Assembly (NCBI GenBank): GCA_951848785.1
Contig: CATOUR010000053.1
Span: forward strand, 3,302,001 to 3,366,000
DNA: 64,000 bases
Direction: 5' to 3'
Origin: Callosobruchus maculatus
Lineage: Eukaryota > Arthropoda > Insecta > Coleoptera > Chrysomelidae
Shown here: in pieces, positions 55,102 through 64,000 of the stretch
Position numbering within the stretch: position 1 is the first letter of the stretch
How the letters are laid out: each line of letters opens with the position of its first letter
Notes under the pieces: model-generated
What the model was told of the DNA's origin: nothing
Database searches by the model: none
Seen by the model: the letters and a program-made list of their open reading frames with translations, nothing else
Program-made: the position numbers and the translations under genes

Positions 55102-55786
55102 ATAAATTATAATATAATAGGATTTCAAAACATTGCGATATGGCCATTTGTAATATTTCAGGGTTGAAGTCAACTGTTAGAAAGATATTCTATATTAGTC
55201 TCGTAGAGAAAGGGATAAAATAAAGTGATTATGGTTAAAATTATTATACAGGGTGTCCCACGACGATTATGACGAGCAATCTACCGTAACTGGGCAGTAG
55301 TAGAGAATTATAATCCGAATTTTTGAGCAGCCACACATTCCTAGCTAAAAATGTTGATTAGCTTCGCGTCGCCTTAGCTTAGAGAATGGTTGGAACCTGC
55401 ACGACTGGGAGTGCAATAACATAAATAATCATTTCAGCCAGTAAATTACAGTTCTTCTGAATATCAAACTTTGTTATCAATCCTGCACCTGCACTATAAG
55501 CTGTAATTTCATCGAAATCATGCAAATTGAGGAAGCACCATATGTTTTGCCTTTGAGAAATAGGATTTTCTAACGTAAGCTGAAATTCGCAAAATATCTA
55601 ACAATATAATAAAACAGTTTCTATGTGCAATTGCTTCCTGTGTCAGTAAAACAAATTTTCAGCACTTTTGGTTTCGAGGAACACAATTGGTATAAAGAAA
55701 GGAGAAAAATTAGTATTTTTGTTAAATTAAAATCGTAAATTCAGAAACATAATCTTCACATTATTGATTGTTCTTCATCTTTTATT
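55102..55786. other. non-coding stretch with a mariner-type end
   Basis: TA|CAGGGTGTCCCACGACGATT at about 55,248 is a mariner-like TIR start without a visible partner. No gene seen. Confidence 0.4.
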
Positions 55787-57220
55787 TCCCACACCGATAG
55801 GTGAGGAGAGTACCTAATTGTGATCACGAAAATTTTCGATTGTAAGATAATATATGTTTTTTGGGAGTTTTATGATGTCTACATAACGAGAATCCACGTC
55901 ACTCATTTCCATCGGTCGATCTGTCTGTCTGTATGCGTCTTTAGCCACTGCATGGATTGTGATGAAATTTGGGTAGCGATATGGTGTAGGGTCGTAGTAG
56001 GTAATGCTCCTATAATTTTGGAAAGCGGTGCATGGGCGGCGGAGCAATTAGCAAAAACGAATAGTATCAGATATTCCTTAAACTTCGTTTTTATGCGTTT
56101 TACGTTTTCCTGATCATTTTCTACTTTTTTTAGGTGGGGGTGAAATTAGGGTGGTTGGGGGGTGGGGGGTTGTAAAACTGAAATATATGTTGTATTCATA
56201 ATAGGCTATCCATTGACCTGTGAAAGAAAGACCTAGTCGCATAACACACTTTTTATCCGAACATTGCCTTGCCTGTTACAGGAACCAAGGGACTTACAAT
56301 TTTCTAATTAAAATAATTAATTTTATTTAACTTAATAAATTCTAAAGGAGTATTGATTTAGATCTTTCTGTACTGCTGTGTATTGTGGAAATTATTGAAT
56401 TGCTTTTGATGAATTTTTGATACAGTATTACTATCGTAGCGAGGATGGAAAACGCATGGTTGTTAGCAATAATAAAAAAGTAAAAATATGAAAAAAAGTC
56501 CAACTTCGTTTTAAGGCGTTTCAGGGGCTCCTGGTCATTTTCTACTGTTTTTTGGGTGTAGGTTTTGTGGGCAAAATTGGGGTTGAGGGATGGAGGGTTG
56601 TAAAACTGAAAAATTTGTTGTATTCATAATAGGCTATCCATTGACCTGTGAAGGAAAAACCTAGCGGCATAATATACTTTTTTAGGTCCATCCGAACATT
56701 GCCTTGCCTGGTACAGAAACCAATCGACTTTCTGACGTATACATACGAGGATTGCTTTAGATCATTCTGTATTGTTTAACGTGGACACTATTTAATTGAT
56801 TTTAATGAAATTTTTACAAAGTATTATTACTGTAGCGGGGAAGGAAAAGGCGTATGGTTTTTAGAAATCATGTCAGTGGCGGCCAGCAATAATCAAATAA
56901 CTAAAAACATAAATACCGCACAAACTTCCTCTTTAGGCATTTTAGGGGTTCCCCATCACTTCCTACTTTTTTTTTTTTGGTGGGGGTAACATTGGGGTAG
57001 TTGTGGGGTAGGTGGTTGCAAAACTGAAAATTTTTTTGTATTCATTATAAGCTATCCACTTACTATCACTACGGTCACTTCTTTTGCGAGCGGGTGGGCG
57101 ATGATTTGGTTGGAAGGGGATCTCAGACTATAGCTTCTTGCTATCGGAAAATAATAAACTGGCATCACAGTAATATGTGCGAAGTACTGAGTCAATCAAA
57201 CTGACTTAATTTTTTTAAGG
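55787..57220. repeat. repeat family X, copy 3 (long)
   Basis: Same orientation and order as copy 2: CCCACACCGATAGGTGAGGA, a short CTGT tract, GATTGTGATGAAATTTGGG. Three subrepeats with G-rich blocks then follow (about 56,130, 56,560 and 56,980), ending GATGATTTGGTTGGAAGGGG and GAAGTACTGAGTCAATC. Confidence 0.72.
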
Positions 57221-57794
57221 TATTTGAGAGAGTCCTTCATGTGCTGTTGATAGTATTTATACATAACGTTTTTTTGTTTGGCTTTCATTAGACAAATATC
57301 TGCAAAAATTGAGATGTTTTAAATCATGGTTTTGAATTAAAACAATTAAAAAATATGTGTTTTACTTTTTTTAAATCATTTTTTGATTTCTTTTATAAAA
57401 ACTGAATTATGCCCAAGTCTAGTTTTCATGCGGCACTGACTATAAATTTGTATAGACCAAAATTATTTCCTACGATACATGGGAACAGTATCTTGATACT
57501 AAGCAACCAAGATAGTAGTTTCTAAGTTACAAAGTACAGCACAGTTTTCGGTCTCAAAAGAGTTACTCCACGTCAAAGGCATCGTTTGGATGTTTAAACA
57601 ATCATTATGATGGGAGAATACGAAGATGCAATTTCCGTGATTTGGAGGAACACCTTGTCATAGTGTGTAGTAGTATAGATTTATTTAGCATAATTGGTAC
57701 AATATAACTGTTACCAAGAATACAAACTAACTTAATTCGCTGAGTACATTCATAAGATTACGTCACCATAAATTTTGTATATCCAAAGAATATT
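57221..57794. other. non-coding stretch
   Basis: No gene seen. Confidence 0.4.
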
Positions 57795-58390
57795 TTTTTC
57801 AATCTTGTCTTGAATTTTTCAAATTGGTACTTGATTTAATATTATTATCCAATTTATTAAATTCGTATAACCCTTTCTGGAACACCGATTCATTCGTAAT
57901 ATTGCTGTTGTAAATTTGTAGGTGAAAGTCTATATTTCCTCTAGACGAATAGTAGTTGTCTATGAAATTATCCAGAATTTCCGGCAATAAATGATTTTTT
58001 AGTCTAAATATGAAAATCAGAACTAGATACAATATAAGATTCATTATATTCAACCATTAAAGTTCTTTTAACATATGATTTTTATTCAAAATTATTCTCA
58101 TTGCTTTATTTTGCAACACTTTTAATTTTGAATGTATAGCTTCATCTACGGTACATAAAATAGTTGAACAGTACAATAAATGAGGAAGGATTATAGTGTT
58201 GTACACAATTTTTTTAGAATAAACACTGAGGATTTGGGAAATTTTATAAAAGTAATTTATCTTTTTGGATATTTTTGAAATAATTATAATCAAAGTAATC
58301 TTCAAATTTTAGTTTACTATCTACATATATGCCCAGATATTTGATAGATGTAATTACTTCAATTTTCTCATTATTAACCGAAGGAGTACC
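57795..58390 (-). pseudogene. LINE RT thumb fragment (AT-rich family)
   Basis: Minus strand: IKYLGIYVDSKLKFEDYF at about 58,350, then KISQILSVYSKKIVYNTIIL, PHLLYCSTILCTVDEAIHSK and LQNKAMRIIL. After a stop and frameshift, NHLLPEILDN ... SVFQKGLYEFNKLDNNIK follows. The pattern matches the end of CR1/jockey-type RTs. Not the same family as the intact LINE at 8.8 kb (residues differ throughout). Confidence 0.7.
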
Positions 58391-58974
58391 TAATTGGTGT
58401 TAACTGAAATTGCAAGGTGCATTCTGCACGCATCCAAGGCCAAAGCTCACTCTACGGATCAATAACACTGACGGCTTTCGTTGAAGATGATAATATGATA
58501 ATGGATTCTCTCAAGTAGCCGGTGATGCGTGTGTGTATATACACATTATGTTATGACGCGGATGACGTCTACTTGCGTGTACGTAACACAATGGAAGTTC
58601 ATGAATCTCTACTACAAGACATATCATCGCCATTAAAACCTACACAATGAAAGTGAATTACATTTTACTCGAGAATTTCTGCTCAGTTTGTCGCCCTGCT
58701 TCATCATTACACTTTTGATGTTTGAAATTTTCATTTTTTTTTCTTTTCATTTATTTGTAGTATACACAGTACAAATAGGTACTGCCACATCGAAGGTTAC
58801 GCCTTGTATGCAGTATTGGCATTGACATATTGAAATTGTACATTCGTAATTTAGCTAACCTAACTTTGCTGCTTGCTCTCTTTGGACTGCTATGTTCGCA
58901 CGCATTTCAACGATTTTCTCTTCATGATCTTCAATCTATCCATTCTTATCGTGTGGTGTGATGATCAATAAAAA
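58391..58974. other. non-coding stretch
   Basis: No gene seen. Confidence 0.4.
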
Positions 58975-59270
58975 CCACATACGTTGGAGAGGCCTCTAAA
59001 TGGCCCTGGGACTCCCGAGAGAATCACAATAGCTCTGTCACGGTACCGTCTGTCAGGGCCCGGCTTTGCGCAAGCCGAAATGCCACTTATTTCAGCCTGG
59101 AAGACTGTCGGTATTGTCCGAGGCTAGCACATAGCTTTATCCTGGCAGACCTGCTATACGCGCTACAGCTGGATAAGGCTTCTTCAAGAGAACCATCGAA
59201 ATGGCATCCTTTATCTGAGATGGGCTTCACTCGTTCCCTCCACCCTTCCTTGGAAGAGAGGTAAATTGGA
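58975..59270 (-). pseudogene. decayed RNase H domain of a LINE
   Basis: Minus strand pieces: FDGSLEEALS (WxTDGS region, first residue changed), then VFQAEISGISACAK in another frame, then DRAIVILS. They sit in the order and spacing of a LINE RNase H domain, with several frameshifts. Low but real similarity to the domain at 23 kb (TVFQAEVYAILAC). Confidence 0.45.
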
Positions 59271-59455
59271 CGATTCCTTAGAAGACCACCTCTCTGCTCA
59301 AGACGCTGAGGTCATGTCAAGCAAGCTAGATGGTCTGTGCACAGTATAGATATCAACCAGCATAATATCTCTGAGGATTTCCTATATAAAAATGGTTCCC
59401 ACAAAATTTGACCTTGGGAGGGTTTTTGAATGATTTTACGGCTGTCAAGTTTGGG

Positions 59456-59687
59456 TAGAGATGCGAAAATATCGATACCGGTACCAACTCGATATTTTCT
59501 AGCCAAATAGGCACGTTTGGTTCATACAAAGCATTTTGTGCAACTGATTACACCCCTCAATAATTATATAATTATTTTCGATACCGATACGAAAGTATCG
59601 ATACCAGCTTGGAATGCCTCAAAAAGTATCGATGACAAAAATACTCGATATTAGTGCAGGAGTATCGAAGTACCGTTACCATCCCTA
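59456..59687. mobile_element. small TIR element with TATCGATACC words
   Basis: TAGAGATG at the left and CATCCCTA at the right as imperfect tips. Inside, ATATCGATACCGGTACC, TTCGATACCGATACGAAAGT, ATCGATACC and CTCGATATT words recur. No target duplication seen. The style resembles hAT-type MITEs but assignment is open. Confidence 0.4.
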
Positions 59688-60815
59688 CAAAAAACCCCTC
59701 CAAAAGTGGGGATGCGCGTGTAATTTCCGCCATCTTGAGTTATTGTGCTGGTTATTTTCTATGCTGTGGTCTGTGTGTCAAGCACAGGACCATAGACAAA
59801 TCTCGTAGTTAGGTTTTCTCGATGAATATAGATGCTCATCTCTAGTGTTAAAACGTTTGAACTGATTTCTGCGCCCCCTTAACGGTTGTAGTCACCACTA
59901 AAATTTTGGCGGTAATTTCAAATCGGGGATATGTAATTCAGTTCAATCCAAAAGAATCCAAGAATCCGCCAAAAATGTCGAATTTTGTTTATGATCTATA
60001 AAAGCATGTCATAGTTGAATTTTGCTTTATAATTTGAACTATAGGTGTCATTTTTATGTTAATAAATGAAATAAAAACAAATAATTGCTAAGTATTGTAT
60101 AAGTGAAGGGTCCGATGTAAAAAGTGTCCAAGTCGCATTTTTTAGTTTTTGAGAAAGGCGCTTTTAAAATTTATATTTCTCTCTAGAAATAATCGAGTTC
60201 GAATAATAATCATTTGATTTGTTATAATCTTGTATTTTGTTACTTTTAGAGTGAGTGACATTAAGTAAAAGCTAGTTTAGTGGTCTACTTTCCAAGATTT
60301 TGTGTTTTTCAAAAATGGACTTTTTTCTTTGGATTTCAAAAGGGTAATTAAAACCTGTAACATACTTGGAAGTATTTTTATTTTATAATATATGAGAATA
60401 CAAAATACATTGCAAAGACAAAATAGTGACTCAACTTGATGTACGCAGATTCCTCTATTCTTCTGGCCTTAGGGTCAATCTTTCATTCACTCTTTACCCA
60501 TGAGGTCCATTTCTCGCGCAACTCCAATGTCTGTGTGCTCTTGTAGCTTAGTTATGATCTGGAGATCTAACCCACTTCAGGCTACAGAAAGCTTAGAAGA
60601 AGTATTGGAGTGCATCAACTATTTGTTATTTTCTTTTATTCGTACGTTCGCTGTCAAGGATCTAGAGACGATTACCACTTGGAGACTCAAGGATATGGTA
60701 AAAAACTTGATCTGGCACGAAATCGTTTCATGACTCTTCTCACCATCCAATCATCTTACGCTGTGTAAATTCCAATTGAGATCTGGCTTTGGGTATTGCT
60801 CACATATCTGTGGAG
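59688..60815. other. non-coding stretch
   Basis: No gene recognised; the 77-codon + frame at 60,500-60,733 shows no motif. Confidence 0.4.
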
Positions 60816-60819
60816 CTGC

Positions 60820-61345
60820 TTTTTTATGGTCAGCCTCCCGCAGAGGCACGCTAGATGTGAAACGCTGCAGGTTGTAGCCATCGGGAAACAGCGGAAACGG
60901 CAGCTCATTCCACAGCGTTGAAGTTCTCCAAAAGAAGGAATGCTAGAGGAAACTGGCTCGGTGAGTAGGGACCTCGACCATTATGAGCTCGCAGAGCCTC
61001 TCTAGTGTACTCGTTCGGACGGCCTTTGGTGTTATTATCTGGGAGAGCTCACTCAAACATCTTCCGTGATAGAATCTATAAAACAGGGACAGGTCAGCCA
61101 TCCTTCTTCGATGTTCCAGGCTGTGGAGGTCCTTTGTGAGGCTAGGCGTATCGATTAGTCTAATTGCTCTCTTCTGGATAGTGTCCAGAAACTTTAGAGA
61201 GTGCTGCTGAGCGCATCCCTAAACAGGGGAGCAATACTCCAGCGATGGTCGGATCTGTGCCTTTTAGAGCAGCAGTATTTGCTCTGGTGTATACAGCTTT
61301 CTACAGCGGAAGAAAACTCCAAGCTTCTGGGATGCCGTTTTAGCT
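60820..61345 (-). pseudogene. LINE family A, copy 3 (most truncated)
   Basis: The minus strand carries KTASQKLGVFFRCRKLYTPE and the downstream thumb/C-terminus of family A with frame breaks. It ends with the shared 3' TTATGGTCAGCCTCC (as TTTTTTATGGTCAGC on +). It stops at the same kind of internal position expected for 5' truncation. Confidence 0.7.
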
Positions 61346-61686
61346 ATACTGTCCCCAAATACCCTTTCTATACCTGCTGTAGTCCAGAGAGGAGCAGTTG
61401 GACTAATCAGAGACCTGGCGCCATCTCCAGCCGGTTTCTCACCAGCGTGCGGTTGGTGACCTCTCACCGGCTAACGGAGTCTGCTCCTCCTGCTATTCTC
61501 TATAATTCCACTGCTCCCCGAGCCTATTAGATTCACCCGTGGGACTACTGCATCTCGTCCCAAGGCAGTCGTTTTTTATACCTCTCATACATCTGGAACC
61601 TAGCGAAACAACCGTACATTTATTCCGGAGGTGTCCATTCATAGCAGTGTGGTGCTCTGTTATTTGGGCTATGCGGTCTGGTCAGT
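61346..61686. other. GC-richer non-coding stretch
   Basis: Short open frames on both strands; nothing recognised. Confidence 0.35.
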
Positions 61687-62660
61687 TATATAAAAAAATG
61701 AAGTCAAGCTGATTAACTCAGTTCTTCACACACATTACGGTGATACCAGTTTATTATTTTCCCATAGCCCATAGCATGAAGCTATAGCCTGCCATACCCT
61801 TGCAACCAAATCATCGTCCGCCCAACCAAAAAAAAGTGTGACATGTCGCTGGGTCTTTCTTTCACAATTCAATGAATAGCATATTATAAATACAGCAAAT
61901 TTTTTGAGTTTTAACCCTACCCCCACCCCCGACCACCCTAATGTCACCCCCTCCCAAAAAAAAAAGTAGAAAATGACCAGCAACCCCTCAAACGCTTAAA
62001 AACAAAGTTTGCTTTGTTTTATGTTTCTAGCTTTTCTTTATTATTGCTGAGCCGCTACTGATACGATTTCTAAAATTCGTAAACCTCTTCCATCCTCGCC
62101 ATGCTAGTAATACTGTGTAGAAATTTCATTAAAATCAATCTAATAGGTTCCACGTTTCACGATACAGAACGATCAGAAGCAATAAACGTATGTATACATC
62201 AGAAAATTCCCTTGGTTCCTGTAATAGAAGGCAATGTTCGAACCTGAAAAGCGTATTATGCCGCTAAGTCTTTATTTTTCAGATCGGTGGACAGTCTATT
62301 ATGAATACAACAAATTTTTCATTTTTACCACGCCCTCACCCCCCAACCACCCTCATTTCACCCCTACCCCAAAAAAAGTAGAAAATGATCGGGAACACCT
62401 AAAACGCATAAAAGCAAACTTTGAGCTGTTTTTATATTTTTTGTTTTTTAATTATTGCTGCGCCGCTACCCAAATTTGAATCTATGCAGCGGTTACTGAG
62501 ATTACAAGGCTAGAAAAACGCCAACAGCCAACTGACAGACCGACGGAAATGAGTGACGTGGATTTTCGTTATGTAGACACCATAAAACGCCCAAAAAGCG
62601 TATTATCCCAAAATCGAAAATTTTCCCAATCACAATATTCCCTTCACCTATCGGTGTTGC
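61687..62660. repeat. repeat family X, copy 4
   Basis: Same orientation as copy 1: AAAAAAATGAAGTCAAGCTG, CAGTTTATTATTTTCCC, two C-rich blocks (about 61,910-61,965 and 62,325-62,375), GAGATTACAAGGCTAGAAAA, GACCGACGGAAATGAGTGAC, CTTCACCTATCGGTG. Confidence 0.72.
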
Positions 62661-62799
62661 TAATTTTTAATGTGTACGCAAGGTGGGCCACAAGCGTATG
62701 CGGAGGATACCGGCTAAACCGATGAAATTATTAAAAAGTTTATTTTAAAAAAATGTTCAGAATCATGTATTGCATCACACAACATTATTATCGATTATA

Positions 62800-63305
62800 C
62801 GGGGTGTTTCATTCAGGCTAGGCGTGATACAACTTTGTTATTTTGAATGGATCACCTTATATATTATTGCATTTTTGAATTCTGCGCTTCATTTAAAGAC
62901 AGGTTTGTTAAATACATGTATGACCTAAGATTAACGGTTTTCCAGTTATTCACTTGTTTCTTGTCTATCTCTCACTTGCAGTGCTTCTGAAAAATTCGAA
63001 TAACTCAGAAAAAAAGTGATTTTTTGTGGTTCCGCTACTAACAAATTTATTTTTTCCCTAAGATATAGGTCTTAGCTGTCAATTTTCCAGATATTCAAAT
63101 ATCCATAACTCAATTTTTTAAATAGCACTAGCACTTTTTCTAATCACCATTCGATATAAAATTAAATTTACTTCAAAGTGATGTACATCATGGGTCTGTC
63201 AACATTCGTTGCGGAGAAAATAGAAATACAATGATTTTTTTAATAACTTACCAAATGTGCGGCAATTGTTTATTTACACCATTTACAACACCATAGGAGA
63301 AAGTA
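62800..63305 (-). mobile_element. mariner element: 3' region with TIR
   Basis: TA|CGGGGTGTTTCATTCAGGCT is a mariner-type TIR (62,798-62,820) with GAATGGATCACC further in. It lies downstream of the transposase relic on the minus strand and is most simply its right end. Confidence 0.55.
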
Positions 63306-64000
63306 GTTTATATTATGTTTTCAAAGTGACCGCCATTCTGCTGGATGCATACTATAACTCTTTCCTAGAAATTCTGCTCTACGTTTTCCAAAACATCAGG
63401 AGCCAATTCCCTGAATGCGGTTTTTATTCGCTCTCGCATATCTTCCTTAGTTATAATGGGAGAAGCGTAAACTTTATCCTTAAGACAGCCCCATAGAAAA
63501 AATCGCATTTAGTGAGGTCAGGAGATCTAACTGGCCAGTTAATTGGCCCTCCCCTTCCGATCCACTTGTTCTGAAAACGGGTGTTAAAAAATTGGCGGAC
63601 TTCAGCTGTACTGTGAGCTGGAGCTCTGTCTTGTTGCAGCCACATCCTCCTAATTGACAGAGGTACCGCCTCTAATAATTCTTGTAAATTACTTTCCAGA
63701 AATTGCAAGTACCTTCTTGCTGTCAGTGGACCATTGAAAAAGTAGGAGCCAATGACTCGATCACCCCAAACGTTCAATAACCATCTGCACTGAGAATAAG
63801 TTGTTCGAAACTGATGATCATTTTCTGTACTATAATAATGAAAGTTGTGTCCATTAACAAATCCATTTTTGTGAAATGTGGCTCCATCGGTAAACATAAC
63901 GTATGTATTTAAAAAAGTTTTGATCTTCCGCAATTTTGAGTGATGCCCACTGACAGAACTGTACTCTAGTTCTAAAGTCTCATTCCAGTAATTCTTGGTG
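63306..64000 (-). pseudogene. mariner-type transposase, broken, cut by window edge
   Basis: The minus-strand frame from 63,933 (continuing past the edge) has YVMFTDGATFHKNGFVNGHN (first Asp), VWGDRVIGSYFFNGPLTARR, IRRMWLQQDRAPAHSTAEVR (second Asp; usual G changed to R), WIGRGGPINWPVRSPDLTKC and DFF (third acidic position). At about 63,490 the reading shifts to KDKVYASPIITKEDMRERIK. It then meets a TAG within ENVEQNF*ERVIVCIQQNGG (about 63,380), the normal end of insect mariner-like DDE_3 enzymes. One frameshift and one nonsense codon make it inactive. It would have cut and pasted at TA. Confidence 0.85.

Noticed and set aside
60500..60733. Small host gene with Glu/Leu-rich product
   Set aside because: 77 codons, no motif, no relatives in the window and no splice or promoter support.

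Overview
This window reads as nuclear DNA of an arthropod, most likely an insect. It is AT-rich and intron-like, with no operons or bacterial signals. It is saturated with LINE fragments, Tc1/mariner and Harbinger remnants and many families of non-autonomous terminal-inverted-repeat (TIR) elements of the kind found in insect genomes. The species cannot be told from the sequence alone. Host coding sequence is very scarce. The one convincing case is a 25-codon first exon of an ABCC/MRP4-like transporter at 47,644-47,717 on the + strand, with a TATA box and initiator at a sensible distance upstream and a GTAAGC splice donor. No later exon of it was found in the window.

Layout. 1-7.7 kb: mostly non-coding, with 3' fragments of LINEs (RNase H type at 1.1-1.6 kb, RT type at 3.2-4.3 kb), a mariner end, a tRNA-like sequence and an LTR-retrotransposon remnant with a primer-binding-site-like motif. 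7.6-14.1 kb: a 122-bp tandem repeat interrupted by a TIR element, itself interrupted by an apparently complete LINE (8,842-13,789) with intact ORF1 and ORF2. 14-26 kb: a dense run of TIR elements (15.2, 16.6, 17.6, 19.9, 23.9, 25.4 and 25.6 kb), a dead IS630/Tc1-type transposase (20.8 kb) and an RNase H LINE relic (22.6-23.9 kb). 26-33 kb: repeat family X, TIR element family d (29.8 kb) and family m (31.5 kb). 32.8-35.1 kb: three abutting LINE pieces. 36.5-37.9 kb: a jockey-like LINE broken by a Harbinger element and a tiny retroposon. 38-47 kb: repeats, a second X copy and family e. 47.2-51.5 kb: the ABCC-like first exon followed by family l, which has swallowed families f and m; m carries a 19-copy, 80-bp minisatellite. 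52.8-55.1 kb: family d containing a micro-palindrome and a second copy of family a. 55.8-64 kb: more X, LINE relics and, at the right edge, a broken mariner transposase.

Two patterns stand out. First, several unrelated-looking TIR families (a, b, d, e, f, l; perhaps c and k) share an architecture: a short TIR, a 2-bp target duplication of variable sequence, and long subterminal zones built of one family-specific, often self-complementary word. Second, five copies of a 23-37 bp palindromic unit (CATTGATTAACG...CGTTAATCAATG) sit between 7-bp direct repeats, one of them with a near-identical empty site elsewhere in the window. Both are read from sequence; their mechanism is inference. Nested insertions give a relative order of events at four loci.
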